The translations under genes were made by a program, and so were the position numbers. Under the pieces are notes generated by a model, which had not been told where the DNA came from, ran no database searches, and saw only the letters and a program-made list of their open reading frames with translations. This document shows positions 45,617 to 54,909 of a stretch of DNA of 64,000 nucleotides, piece after piece. Source of the stretch: VXYL01 sp965116345 (GTDB lineage: Bacteria > Pseudomonadota > Gammaproteobacteria > Pseudomonadales > Azotimanducaceae); contig OZ220680.1 of NCBI GenBank assembly GCA_965116345.1, forward strand, positions 2,418,001-2,482,000, given 5' to 3'. Every line of letters begins with the position of its first letter. Within the stretch, counting starts at the first letter, position 1.

Positions 45617-47047
45617 ATGCGAGTTTTTTCGAAACTGATGTTGGTGTTTGCATGTGCTGCCCACGCCTACGGCACCGACGCGACATCCCCGAATGTCGTT
45701 CTCATCGTCGTCGACGATCTCGGCTATTGCGATAGCGAGCTCTACGACGGCTGCGACACCGTCCCGACGCCGAACATCAAGCGCTTGGCGGACGAGGGTG
45801 TACGGTTCACCGATGGCTACGTCTCGAGTCCCGTCTGTTCGCCTTCCCGCGCTGGAATCCTCACGGGCCGCTACCAGCAGCGTTTTGGGCACGAGTTCCT
45901 CCCGGTAAGCCAGCCGGGGAATGACTCCGGTTTGCCGGTTGGGGAGGTAACCCTGGCCGATGCCATGAAGGACGCCGGCTATGTCACGGGCATGGTGGGT
46001 AAGTGGCATTTGGGTTCGCTGGAGAAATTCAATCCGGTCAATCGGGGTTTTGACGAGTTCTTCGGCATGGTCACCTGGGGCGCCGACTATCTCGACCCGA
46101 CGCGAGAGGATGCCCGTGTTGTGCGTCCTGTAGGGGAGAACTTGAACGAGTCGGACCCGTCATCAAGACCTGCATGGATTGGACGGGGCCATGACACTTT
46201 GATGCGGGGAACGACCCCGGTCGAGGAAGATGACTATCTGACCGATGCCTTCACGCGGGAGGCTGTCGCGTTCATCGATCGACATAGGGAACGGCCATTT
46301 TTTCTCTACCTGCCGTATACCGCCGTTCACGGCCCGCTTCAGGTCACCCAGAAATACTACGACCGTTTCCCACACGTCGAGAACGAAAGCGGTCGCATCT
46401 ATGCCGCGATGACATCGGCGTTGGACGACGGCATCGGCGTCGTCTTGAATGCGCTGGAGGAGAGTGGGATTGAGGAGAACACGCTGGTCGTTTTTCTCAG
46501 CGACAACGGTGGAGGGGTTTCCGAGATTGTCAACAACGGCCGGCTTCGACTGGGCAAGCAGACGATGTTCGAAGGAGGCATCCGGGTTCCCTTCGCCATG
46601 AAGTGGCCTGCACGAATTCCCAAAGGGTTAACCTACCAACACCCGATCAGCGCGCTGGATATCTTCCCGACGGCCGTCGCTGCTGCGGACGGTAGGCTGC
46701 CGGCGAACGTAACCTTCGATGGCGTTGACCTGATCCGGTATCTCGACGGCACGATCAGTGACAAGCCGCATGACAAGCTGTTCTGGCGCGCCGGTCCCAT
46801 TTGGGCGGCTAGGGAAGGGGACTGGAAGCTGATCTATGCCGCGGACCGACACTGGCTCTACGACCTGTCGGATGACATGGGCGAAATCACCAACCTCGCC
46901 GACAAACGCCAGGATGTCGTGAAGAGGATCACCGCGAGCTACAACCAGTGGAACGCTGGCAACATCGAACCGCTTTGGCCGACCTTCGGCGCCAAGACCA
47001 TGCCGGCATTCTCAGTGGATGGCGTCCCGGTGAACTGGACCTTCTAG
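45617..47047 (+). CDS. Exported sulfatase
   Basis: The 476-residue protein has a signal peptide (MRVFSKLMLVFACAAHAYG), the FGly site CSPSR in PVCSPSRAGILTGR, and the metal/active-site segments LIVVDDLGY, MVGKWHLG and FLSDNGGG. It belongs to the same fold as arylsulfatases and steryl sulfatases. It is in tandem with the previous sulfatase and is likely co-transcribed, and the pair together with the glycosidase-like and esterase genes across the divergent gap suggests use of sulfated polysaccharide. Confidence 0.92.
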   Translation: MRVFSKLMLVFACAAHAYGTDATSPNVVLIVVDDLGYCDSELYDGCDTVPTPNIKRLADEGVRFTDGYVSSPVCSPSRAGILTGRYQQRFGHEFLPVSQPGNDSGLPVGEVTLADAMKDAGYVTGMVGKWHLGSLEKFNPVNRGFDEFFGMVTWGADYLDPTREDARVVRPVGENLNESDPSSRPAWIGRGHDTLMRGTTPVEEDDYLTDAFTREAVAFIDRHRERPFFLYLPYTAVHGPLQVTQKYYDRFPHVENESGRIYAAMTSALDDGIGVVLNALEESGIEENTLVVFLSDNGGGVSEIVNNGRLRLGKQTMFEGGIRVPFAMKWPARIPKGLTYQHPISALDIFPTAVAAADGRLPANVTFDGVDLIRYLDGTISDKPHDKLFWRAGPIWAAREGDWKLIYAADRHWLYDLSDDMGEITNLADKRQDVVKRITASYNQWNAGNIEPLWPTFGAKTMPAFSVDGVPVNWTF

Positions 47048-47186
47048 GGAGAGGGTCGGTGTTAGCCATCCCGTAGGCGGAGGACGGGTCGCCAATAGGG
47101 CAACCACGCATCGGCGGGCGCTAGGGTCGGCCCGCGTGGAGTTCGCTATCCTGTTGGCTACTGCAAGAACCACTTGGGAGGATCAC

Positions 47187-48071
47187 ATGGCGGACTACAA
47201 CACACTCATCTTGGAGCGCCTCGGTACCGACGATCGGCTGGCGCGCATCACACTCAATCGGCCGGAGAAGATGAATGCCTTGACGGGCGAACTCTTCGCC
47301 GAGCTCAACGACTGTCTGCACGACCTCGAAGCCGACCAGGGCTGCCGGGTCATCATCATCCGCGGTTCGGGTCGCTGCTTCAGCGCCGGCTACGACCTGA
47401 CGCCGGGCCGCGAACGGCGCCTGGACGAGCGCACCTACCAGACCGTGGACGCCAAGCGTCGCACGCTGATGATGAACGTGCGCACGTCCATGCAGCAGGT
47501 CACCGACGTGCAGATGTACCTGTGGAACATGGCGAAGATCACCATCGCGCAGCTGCACGGGTACGCGCTGGCGGGTGGCTGCGAACTCGCCATGATGGCG
47601 GACCTCGTGGTCGCCGCCGAGGACACCAAGATCGGCCATCCGGGTCTGCGCGGCCTCGGCACGGCCCGCAACGGTTGCATCTGGCCGCTGGTGCTGAGCA
47701 TGCGCAAGGCCAAGGAGTACTACTACACGGGTGACAGCATGACCGGCGCCGAGGCGGCGGAGACGGAGATGATCAACTACGCCTGGCCGAAGGAGGAGCT
47801 CGACGCCAACACGGTCACGTTCGCCGAACGGATCGCCAACGGCTCGGCCGATCACCTGGCGGTCTTGAAGCTCACCATGAACCGCTTCTACGAGAACATG
47901 GGCATCTACTCGTCCGTTCGCAGCGCGACGGAACAGGACGCGCTCGCGCAGATGACGGAATGGACCTACACGTTCGGCGAAATGGTTCGGGAAGGCGGCC
48001 TCAAACACGCGTTCACGACCCGCGACGCGCCGTACCAAGGCAACGAAGGATTCCGCGGAAAGGAGGACTGA
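47187..48071 (+). CDS. Enoyl-CoA hydratase/isomerase family protein
   Basis: The 294-residue crotonase-fold protein has NRPEKMNALTGEL, the oxyanion-hole segments GSGRCFSAGYDL (about residues 62-73) and HGYALAGGCELAM (about 121-133), and GHPGLRGLG. It hydrates or isomerises acyl-CoA thioesters. Start at 47187: GGGAGG lies 7 bases upstream. The longer frame from 47136 has no ribosome site. It lies between the sulfatase pair and the hipBA operators on the same strand. Confidence 0.9.
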   Translation: MADYNTLILERLGTDDRLARITLNRPEKMNALTGELFAELNDCLHDLEADQGCRVIIIRGSGRCFSAGYDLTPGRERRLDERTYQTVDAKRRTLMMNVRTSMQQVTDVQMYLWNMAKITIAQLHGYALAGGCELAMMADLVVAAEDTKIGHPGLRGLGTARNGCIWPLVLSMRKAKEYYYTGDSMTGAEAAETEMINYAWPKEELDANTVTFAERIANGSADHLAVLKLTMNRFYENMGIYSSVRSATEQDALAQMTEWTYTFGEMVREGGLKHAFTTRDAPYQGNEGFRGKED

Positions 48072-48110
48072 CCCGGACGACGAGCGGCCGTCGCGGGCCT
48101 GCCCACGGAG

Positions 48111-48225
48111 GTTCCCGTACGGGAACTAATCCGTCGGACCGGGCTCCACGACAGTCGATGTTCCCGAGCGGTAACATTCGGGTTGCCGATCCACGCGGAG
48201 CGTAGTAATGTTCCCGATCGGTAAT
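48111..48225 (+). promoter_or_regulatory. Three HipB-type operators, about 50 bases apart
   Basis: Three 16-base palindromic sites start at 48111 (GTTCCCGTACGGGAAC, perfect), 48160 (GTTCCCGAGCGGTAAC) and 48210 (GTTCCCGATCGGTAAT). Spacings are 49 and 50 bases, close to five helical turns, so sites face the same side. The half-site TCGGGAAC at 48236-48243 hints at a fourth. They precede hipB, as expected for autoregulation. Confidence 0.75.
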
Positions 48226-48247
48226 ATTCGGCTGTCGGGAACTGGCC

Positions 48248-48469
48248 ATGCCATTGTCCGTTGAGCAAATCGGCGGGGTCGTCAAGTCCGTGCGCAAGTC
48301 CTTGGGCGTAACCCAGCGCCAACTCGCGTTGACGGCGGGTACGGGCCTGCGTTTCGTGATCGACCTCGAAAAGGGCAAGCCGACGTGTCAGCTCGGCAAG
48401 ACCCTTGCCGTGCTCAATACCTTGGGCATTGGCGTGGATCTCCGAGGACCGCTTGGGCAGGTCGACTGA
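48248..48469 (+). CDS. hipB: HipB-like antitoxin/transcriptional regulator
   Basis: The 73-residue XRE-type HTH protein has a recognition-helix pattern VTQRQLALTAGTGLRFVIDLEKGK (seen in two pieces around residues 22-45), followed by a C-terminal strand. This is the HipB/Y4mF antitoxin pattern. It should bind the upstream palindromes and neutralise HipA. The hipA ATG is 5 bases after its stop. Confidence 0.9.
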   Translation: MPLSVEQIGGVVKSVRKSLGVTQRQLALTAGTGLRFVIDLEKGKPTCQLGKTLAVLNTLGIGVDLRGPLGQVD

Positions 48470-48474
48470 TTGCG

Positions 48475-49698
48475 ATGCGTGCGCTCGATGTGTACCTCCA
48501 CGGACACCTCGCAGGCCAGCTGGTCTTACGCGACAACGGCCTGTCTTCGTTCCAGTACGGCGACAGTTGGCTCGCGCGGACGGACGCCGTACCGCTCTCG
48601 CTCTCGCTGCCACTACGCCCCGAGCGGTATGCCCACCGCGCTTCCATACCGTTCTTCGGTGGCGTGCTGCCCGAGGGACGCAACCGCCGATTGATTGCCG
48701 GAATTCTCGGCTTGAGCGAAGACAACGACTTCGCATTCCTCGAACGGATCGGCGGTGATTGCGCCGGAGCCGTGAGCCTGCAGCCGGAGGGCACGCGGAT
48801 CGTTGCTCCGGACGAACGCACGGGGGAACTCGACCAGGGAGAACTGACAAGGCTCTTGCGGGAACTGGCTCAGCGACCCTTGCTGGCCGGCACGGAAGGC
48901 CTGCGCCTGTCGTTGGCAGGCGCCCAAGACAAGCTTGCAGTACGAATCATTGACAACCGCATTGGCCTGCCGCTTGGCGCCGCAGCGAGTACTCACATAC
49001 TGAAGCCCGCGTCGGCGGACTACGACGGTCTGGTGTTCAACGAAGCGTTCTGCCTCGCGCTCGCCGAGGGCATCGGAATGGAGACGACGGGATTCGACGT
49101 GAGACGTGTCGACGACATCGACTATCTGCTGTTGCGGCGTTTTGATCGAAGCGACGACGGCGGTCATGTCAGACGACTTCACCAGGAAGACTTCTGCCAG
49201 GCGTTGGGCATCCCATCGGAACGAAAGTACCAGGCGGAAGGCGGACCAAGCCTGAAACAGGTCTTTGGGCTTCTTCGGTCTGTCTCCGCCGCGCCCGTAC
49301 TGGATCTGGCTGCGTTGCTCGATGCGGTGATCTTCAATCTCCTCATTGGCAATAACGACGCTCACGGCAAGAACTTCGCGCTGCTGCACACGGGGGAGGG
49401 TGCTCGCTTGGCACCGCTCTACGATCTCGTGAGTACCGTGTCCTACCCCGAACTTGCGCCGGAGATGGCCATGCGACTAGGCCGGCAGCGTATCTCGGAC
49501 AAGGCTGGGGCTAGCGATCTGGAACGGTTGGCGAAGGAGACCGGGATGGCGCCCCCATTGGTCAAGCGCCGGGCTGCTGAACTCGTGGAGGCAGTCCTCG
49601 CCAAGATCGACGCCGTCGAGCAACCGCACGGCGTCTCCGAACGTTTGGCGGCGATGATTCGAGGGCGCGCGCAAGCGTTCAGTCGTCGGCTTGGCTGA
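48475..49698 (+). CDS. hipA: HipA-like serine/threonine kinase toxin
   Basis: The 407-residue kinase has the HipA N-terminal domain (LDVYLHGHLAGQL, PLSLSLPL, FFGGVLPEG), the P-loop-like segment SLAGAQDKLAV, the catalytic block GNNDAHGKNFAL and the metal site YDLVSTV. E. coli HipA stops growth by phosphorylating glutamyl-tRNA synthetase; related toxins target other synthetases. The start at 48475 is used because the upstream frame overlaps hipB and lacks the family N-terminus. The module appears intact. Confidence 0.92.
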   Translation: MRALDVYLHGHLAGQLVLRDNGLSSFQYGDSWLARTDAVPLSLSLPLRPERYAHRASIPFFGGVLPEGRNRRLIAGILGLSEDNDFAFLERIGGDCAGAVSLQPEGTRIVAPDERTGELDQGELTRLLRELAQRPLLAGTEGLRLSLAGAQDKLAVRIIDNRIGLPLGAAASTHILKPASADYDGLVFNEAFCLALAEGIGMETTGFDVRRVDDIDYLLLRRFDRSDDGGHVRRLHQEDFCQALGIPSERKYQAEGGPSLKQVFGLLRSVSAAPVLDLAALLDAVIFNLLIGNNDAHGKNFALLHTGEGARLAPLYDLVSTVSYPELAPEMAMRLGRQRISDKAGASDLERLAKETGMAPPLVKRRAAELVEAVLAKIDAVEQPHGVSERLAAMIRGRAQAFSRRLG

Positions 49699-49811
49699 AA
49701 AGGCGCTACCGAGCCCAGGTGGCAAGTAGCATCGCGCATGGACTGGTGGCACTCTTGCCGATCGGGAAGTCCGATGCGGTACCGGCGCGCCTAGTCGGTA
49801 CGGGAGGAACG

Positions 49812-52283
49812 ATGGGTTCGAAGAAGGTCGAGGGGACAACCTCAACCCGGACGCCGTTCATCGCGCTGGTCGTGGCGTTGGGGTTGATTGCATCGCCCGT
49901 TCAGGCGTTCGAGGCCGACCTCCTGCCGCTCGTTCAGAAGTACTGCATTGCCTGTCACACCGGCACCGTTCTCGCGCCGCTGGACATGACCGGCCTGGGT
50001 CATGATCTGGGCGATCCCGCGACGTACCGCACCTGGGTGCGGATCTACGAACGTCTGGAGAACCGCGAGATGCCGCCGGTCGGGGCGCTCCGCCCGGAAC
50101 CGGAGGACTTGGCGACTCGTCTCGCAACGCTGAAGCAGGCTTTGACGCAAGCGAATCTCGCGGCCCGGAACGGCCAACGCACGCCGCTGCGCAGGCTCAC
50201 CCGCCTGGAATACGCCTACACGATCTCGGATCTCCTTGGCCTCGACGAAGCCCAGGGTCTGGATCTCATCCAGAATCTGCCTGCGGAAGCCGACACCGGC
50301 GGCTTCGACACGGTGGCGGCGAAGCAGGGAATCTCGGCGCTGCACGTGCGCAGCTACCTGGAGTCGGCGGATCGGGCGTTGGATGCGGCCCTCGCGCTGG
50401 GACCCCGGCCGAAGAGCACGCGGCGGGATATCGAGTACGCGAAGTCCGGCTATCTCAACTTCATGCACACCGCGGAGATCCTCGGCGGCGGCATCACCAA
50501 GCGGGTCGACGACCGCGTCGTGATGTTCTACGACACCGGCTCGACGTACCTGATGCACGCGGAGTCCGAACGCTTCGCGGTGCCGTATCCCGGCCGGTAC
50601 CGGGTGACCATGGACGCTGCGCCGTACCAGGCGGACACGCCGGTGGTTCTGACGCTGTACCAGGGGATCAAACAGGGCACCGTGGCATCGCTCGACGACC
50701 TGATCGGCACGTTTGACCTCGTCGACGACACCGCGAGAACCGTGGAGGTGACCACGTTCATGCGCCCCGGCGATCTGTTGGCGCCCTCGGTGGCGGAACT
50801 CGAAGCGCCCCCCGGTTCCCATGTCAACTACTTCGCGCCCGACAAGACCGTGGCCAACTACCGGGGCGAAGGCATCGCGATCAAGTCCTTGAGCATCGAA
50901 GGACCGCTGATCGACGAGTGGCCGACCCGCGCCACCCGGCGACTGCTGCCGGGGCTCGAGTTCGACGACGCGGGACGGGTCCAGATGACGAAGCCCCCCG
51001 AGGAGCATGTCCTCGACGTCGTCCGCGCCTTTGCGCCGCGCGCCTTTCGGCGACCGCTCAAGGACGGCGAGGCGGAAGCCTATGCCGCTTTGGCCGAGCC
51101 CTCGCTGGCTGCCGGCCGGCCGTTCGTGGAGGCCGTGCGGGTGCCCCTGCGCGCCATCCTGAGCGCGCCTCCTTTTCTCTACCAGACGGCTTCTCTCTAC
51201 CAGACGGCTTCGAGCGCTGCCCTCGACGATTTCGCGCTGGCCGCGAGGTTGTCCTATTTTCTCTGGCGCAGCATGCCCGACGACGCACTGTTCGAACTGG
51301 CGGCCAGCGGTCGACTCTCGGAGCCGAAAGTCCTGACCGCGCAGGTGGACCGGCTGCTCAACGACGAACGTTCGAAGCGTTTCGTCAAGGACTTCGCGGG
51401 TCAGGCGTACAGGCTCTACGAACTCAATCGGACGACCCCGGACAAGGGTCTCTACCCTGAATACGACGACCGCCTGGGCAAGGCGATGGCGGCGGAGACG
51501 GAGCTCTTCCTCGAGGAACTGATCGACGAGAACCACGGTGCGGGCCGGTTGATCGACGCCGATTTCACCTACGTCAACCGGCGCCTCGCCGAGCACTACG
51601 GCATCCTGGGCATCAAGGGGCAGGAGATGCGCCGGGTCGAGTTGCCGGCGGACAGCCCGCGGGGAGGGCTCTTGGGCCAGGCGAGCATCCACAAGATCAC
51701 CGCCAACGGCACCGTGTCCTCGCCGGTGCCCCGGGGCAACTTCGTGCTGGCCAACATTCTCGGTCGTCCGGCCCCGCCGCCGCCGCCGGGCATCGCGGGC
51801 CTCGAACCGGACACACGGGGAACCACCACGGTCCGAGAGCAGTTGGCGGCGCACCGGGCCAATCCGATCTGCGCCGGTTGCCACCTGTCCATCGATCCGC
51901 CGGGATTCGCGCTGGAGTCCTTCGACCCCATCGGTGGTTTCCGCACGCACTACCGGGCGTCCCAGGGGCAGACGAAGTTTGGCGACTTCACGGTGCCCCG
52001 GCCGTATGCCCAGGGACCGGTCGTCGATCCCAGCGGCGTGACGCCCACGGGCAATGCGTTCGCCGACATCGACGAGTACAAGGCGATCCTGCTCGACAAC
52101 GAACTCGACCAGATCGCCCGCCACTTCGCCTCGCAGCTGATCACGCTGGCGACGGGTGCGGAGGTGGAGTTCGTCGACCGCGACGACATCAAGCGCATCG
52201 CGGCATCGGTTGCCGGTCGCGGCTACCCCGTTCGCTCCATCATTCACGAGGTCGTGCAGAGCGACCTGTTCCGGAGTCTTTGA
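49812..52283 (+). CDS. Exported DUF1587-DUF1592-DUF1588-DUF1585 protein with haem-binding motifs
   Basis: The 823-residue protein starts at the ATG 49812 (GGGAGGAAC just upstream) and has a signal peptide ending near PVQAF. The PSCyt1-type haem site CIACH lies near residue 46 and a second CxxCH, CAGCH, near residue 690. Internal blocks (RLTRLEYAYTISDLLG, FAPRAFRRPLKDGEAEAY, LSYFLWRSMPDDAL, GGLLGQASI) fit the DUF1587/1592/1588/1585 order. It is predicted periplasmic, possibly a c-type cytochrome-like oxidoreductase. The gene is followed 2 bases later by a DUF1552 gene, the usual partner. Function unknown. Confidence 0.92.
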   Translation: MGSKKVEGTTSTRTPFIALVVALGLIASPVQAFEADLLPLVQKYCIACHTGTVLAPLDMTGLGHDLGDPATYRTWVRIYERLENREMPPVGALRPEPEDLATRLATLKQALTQANLAARNGQRTPLRRLTRLEYAYTISDLLGLDEAQGLDLIQNLPAEADTGGFDTVAAKQGISALHVRSYLESADRALDAALALGPRPKSTRRDIEYAKSGYLNFMHTAEILGGGITKRVDDRVVMFYDTGSTYLMHAESERFAVPYPGRYRVTMDAAPYQADTPVVLTLYQGIKQGTVASLDDLIGTFDLVDDTARTVEVTTFMRPGDLLAPSVAELEAPPGSHVNYFAPDKTVANYRGEGIAIKSLSIEGPLIDEWPTRATRRLLPGLEFDDAGRVQMTKPPEEHVLDVVRAFAPRAFRRPLKDGEAEAYAALAEPSLAAGRPFVEAVRVPLRAILSAPPFLYQTASLYQTASSAALDDFALAARLSYFLWRSMPDDALFELAASGRLSEPKVLTAQVDRLLNDERSKRFVKDFAGQAYRLYELNRTTPDKGLYPEYDDRLGKAMAAETELFLEELIDENHGAGRLIDADFTYVNRRLAEHYGILGIKGQEMRRVELPADSPRGGLLGQASIHKITANGTVSSPVPRGNFVLANILGRPAPPPPPGIAGLEPDTRGTTTVREQLAAHRANPICAGCHLSIDPPGFALESFDPIGGFRTHYRASQGQTKFGDFTVPRPYAQGPVVDPSGVTPTGNAFADIDEYKAILLDNELDQIARHFASQLITLATGAEVEFVDRDDIKRIAASVAGRGYPVRSIIHEVVQSDLFRSL
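51176..51211 (+). repeat. Perfect 18-bp tandem duplication inside the DUF1592 gene
   Basis: The unit TCTCTACCAGACGGCTTC occurs twice in a row and in frame, duplicating SLYQTA (FLYQTASLYQTASSA). The exactness of the copy suggests a recent slippage or duplication event. Confidence 0.9.
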
Positions 52284-52285
52284 CC

Positions 52286-53548
52286 ATGGCCCGAGCCATT
52301 GACCGCCGCACGTTCCTGCGCGCCTCCGGCGTGGCGCTGGCGCTGCCGTTCCTGCCCTCCCTGCAGCCCGCGTTCGCCCGCACGACCGGGGAAGCCCCGC
52401 GACGCATGGTCAACATCTGCGCGACGCTCGGGCTCTATTCGGACTCGTGGTTCCCGAAGACGGCAGGGGCCGACTACGCGCCGTCGGAGTACCTCGCTCT
52501 CATCGACGAGCACCGTGACCACTACACGCTGTTCTCCGGGCTTTGCCACGAAGAACAGACCGGTCGCCAGGCGCACAACTCCGAGATCACCTGGCTCACG
52601 TCCGCCAAGCATCCGGGACTCGACGGGTTCCAGAACACGATCTCGCTGGACCAGGTCGTGGCGAATCACTTCGGCTACGTCACCCGGTTCCCGTCCGTCG
52701 TCCTCGGGACGTACTCGCCGCAAAGCCAGTCGTACACCCGGAACGGTGTGATGGTTCCCGCCCAGACCAGCCCGGCGAAGCTGTTTGCCGAGATGTTCCT
52801 CGAAGGCAAGCCGGAGGAAGTCGAGCGCGAGACCCGGCGCTTGAGCGATGGGCGCAGCATCCTCGATACGCTGTCGGCGCAGACCGCTTCGCTTCGCACG
52901 CGGGCGAGTTCCACCGATCAACGGGTTCTCGACGCCTACTTCGAGGCCGTTCGCGTCGCGGAACGGGACCTCGTCGAGGTGCAGGCGTGGACCAAGCGAT
53001 CCAAGCCGGTGGTCGATGCGACGCCGCCGACGGACATCGCCGACCATGCCGACGTGGTCGGTCGGGTCAAACTCCTGTTCGAACTGATTCCGCTGATTCT
53101 CGCTACCGACTCCTCACGGGTGGTCAGCGTGATGATCCAGGACCACCAGACCGTGCCCAAGGTGGCCGGCGTTACGGCCGACCAGCACAACCTGTCCCAC
53201 CACGGCCAGGATCCTGGCAAGATCGACCAGTTGAAGACCATCGAAAGGGAGATCGTCAGTCGCTTCGGCGAACTGCTCACCGCGCTCCGGGAACAGGACG
53301 ACGGCGACGGATCACTCCTCGACCACACCACGCTGCTGTTCGGTAGCAATCTCGGCAACGCGAACTCCCATGTCGCCGTCAAGCTGCCGATCCTTCTCGC
53401 CGGCGGCGGTTTCGGGCACGGCCAACACATCGTCCACGAAGGGGAGGACAACGCCCCGCTGTGCAACCTGTTCGTGACCATGCTGCGCTCGGTGGGGGTT
53501 GAAGCGGATAGCTTCGGCCAGAGCACCGGCACCCTCACTTGGCGCTAA
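52286..53548 (+). CDS. DUF1552 family protein with Tat signal
   Basis: The 420-residue protein begins RRTFLRASG, a twin-arginine signal, followed by a hydrophobic stretch ending in FARTTG. The mature part has the DUF1552 hallmarks FSGLCHEE, NSEITWLTSAKHPG and NLSHHGQDPGKIDQLKTIE. It lies 2 bases after the DUF1592 gene and shares its operon. The family is related to alkaline-phosphatase-like proteins but has no defined activity. Export by Tat implies folding, perhaps with a cofactor, before transport. Confidence 0.9.
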   Translation: MARAIDRRTFLRASGVALALPFLPSLQPAFARTTGEAPRRMVNICATLGLYSDSWFPKTAGADYAPSEYLALIDEHRDHYTLFSGLCHEEQTGRQAHNSEITWLTSAKHPGLDGFQNTISLDQVVANHFGYVTRFPSVVLGTYSPQSQSYTRNGVMVPAQTSPAKLFAEMFLEGKPEEVERETRRLSDGRSILDTLSAQTASLRTRASSTDQRVLDAYFEAVRVAERDLVEVQAWTKRSKPVVDATPPTDIADHADVVGRVKLLFELIPLILATDSSRVVSVMIQDHQTVPKVAGVTADQHNLSHHGQDPGKIDQLKTIEREIVSRFGELLTALREQDDGDGSLLDHTTLLFGSNLGNANSHVAVKLPILLAGGGFGHGQHIVHEGEDNAPLCNLFVTMLRSVGVEADSFGQSTGTLTWR

Positions 53549-53586
53549 CTGGCGCCGAGGCGGCGCGAGTTTCTTGTATAGAGGTC

Positions 53587-53608
53587 AAAAATACTCGCGA
53601 GTATTTTT
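53587..53608. terminator. 22-bp perfect AT-rich palindrome, possible terminator or operator
   Basis: The sequence AAAAATACTCG followed by its exact reverse complement forms a hairpin with A and T runs at both ends, 38 bases after the DUF1552 stop. A second overlapping inverted repeat (TTTTGAT-ATTT-ATCAAAA) follows. It could end the upstream operon in both directions or be an operator of the ATPase gene starting at 53642. Confidence 0.5.
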
Positions 53609-53641
53609 GATATTTATCAAAAAAAGTCGTACCGTCGGCCC

Positions 53642-54760
53642 GTGGATGTCTCGACGCGATATCTAGCGCCCCAGGTTGGAAAAGACCTGGCGCGCAAGAT
53701 GGTGTTTGTGGCCGGGCCGCGCCAAGTGGGCAAGACCACACTCGCACTTGACCTGCTCGGAGTGGGTGACGGTTACCTGAATTGGGATGTCCCTGAAGAC
53801 CGGGAACGCATCCTGCGCTTGGAACTGCCCGCAACCGATCTTTGGATCTTCGACGAACTCCACAAGTACCGGCCATGGCGGAACTTCCTCAAGGGTCTTT
53901 ACGACACGAAGGAGGAAGGTCAACGGATACTCGTGACGGGTAGCGGCCGGTTGGAGCTCTTCTCCTTCGGTGGCGATTCGCTACAAGGGCGCTATCACCT
54001 GCTCCGCCTGCATCCGTTCTCGGTGGCCGAAGCCGGCATCGAGGATGCCGAAGGACTGGCCGAACTATTGCGCCTCGGCGGCTTCCCCGAGCCCTTCCTG
54101 GGAGGCAACGAGATCGAGGCGCGACGCTGGTCGAGACAGAATCGAACGCGTCTGGTCGAGGAGGACGTGACCGCGACCACCAGCATACGCGATCTCGGCA
54201 GGCTGGAGGAGATGATGCTCCGGCTACCCGACCTCGTCGGTTCGCCGTTGTCCATCAACGCGCTGCGTGAGGATCTGCAGGTGGCGCACAAGACCGTCGC
54301 CGCTTGGTTGGACACACTGGAACGCCTGTTCGCGGTTTTTCGGATTCCGCCTTTCGGTGCGCCACGCATTCGTGCCGTGAAGCAGGAGCGCAAGCACTAT
54401 CACTTCGACTGGTCGGTAGTCGCCGACGCCGCTGCCCGGTTCGAGAACCTGGTGGCCTGCCACCTGCTGAAATGGGTCCATTTCCAGCAGGACACCCAGG
54501 GACGCGACCTCGAACTGCGGTTCTTTCGTGACGTCGACGGCCGCGAAGTCGACTTCGTGGTTCTGGAGGACCGACGCCCCCTCATGTTCGTGGAGTGCAA
54601 GCTCTCGGATCGCGACATCGACCGCGGACTTCGCTACATGAAAACCCGCTTCCCGGCCGTGGATGCCCTCCAAATCGCCCTAACGGGAGAACGCGACTAT
54701 GTGACTCCCGAAGGGATTAGGGCCATGCCGGCGTTAGCTTTTCTTAGGACCCTCATCTAG
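53642..54760 (+). CDS. DUF4143 family AAA ATPase
   Basis: The 372-residue protein has Walker A GPRQVGKTT (about residues 25-33), Walker B LWIFDELHKY, an SGRLELF-type sensor block, and a C-terminal DUF4143/PD-(D/E)XK-like region with DVDGREVDFVVLEDRRPLMFVECKL. It starts with GTG. These proteins are widespread and often patchily distributed. The role is unknown; some are proposed DNA-related ATPases. An AT-rich palindrome lies upstream. Confidence 0.9.
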   Translation: MDVSTRYLAPQVGKDLARKMVFVAGPRQVGKTTLALDLLGVGDGYLNWDVPEDRERILRLELPATDLWIFDELHKYRPWRNFLKGLYDTKEEGQRILVTGSGRLELFSFGGDSLQGRYHLLRLHPFSVAEAGIEDAEGLAELLRLGGFPEPFLGGNEIEARRWSRQNRTRLVEEDVTATTSIRDLGRLEEMMLRLPDLVGSPLSINALREDLQVAHKTVAAWLDTLERLFAVFRIPPFGAPRIRAVKQERKHYHFDWSVVADAAARFENLVACHLLKWVHFQQDTQGRDLELRFFRDVDGREVDFVVLEDRRPLMFVECKLSDRDIDRGLRYMKTRFPAVDALQIALTGERDYVTPEGIRAMPALAFLRTLI

Positions 54761-54909
54761 TCGGTGAAGGCCGACGGGTCCGCCCCAGGGTAGTGGTCAG
54801 CAGGAAACAGACCGGCGGCATCCAGCTCCGGGTGGTGAGACGCGGTGCCCGGCGGTGCCGTGTGTGATCTGCGAGTCGGAAGGACAGGACACGCAGCATG
54901 GGGTAGCGG

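Noticed and set aside
49842..52247. An 801-codon leftward open frame opposite the DUF1592 gene.
   Set aside because: Its product is rich in Arg, Gly and Val with no recognisable motif, and the rightward frame has CxxCH motifs and a signal peptide. It is a shadow.
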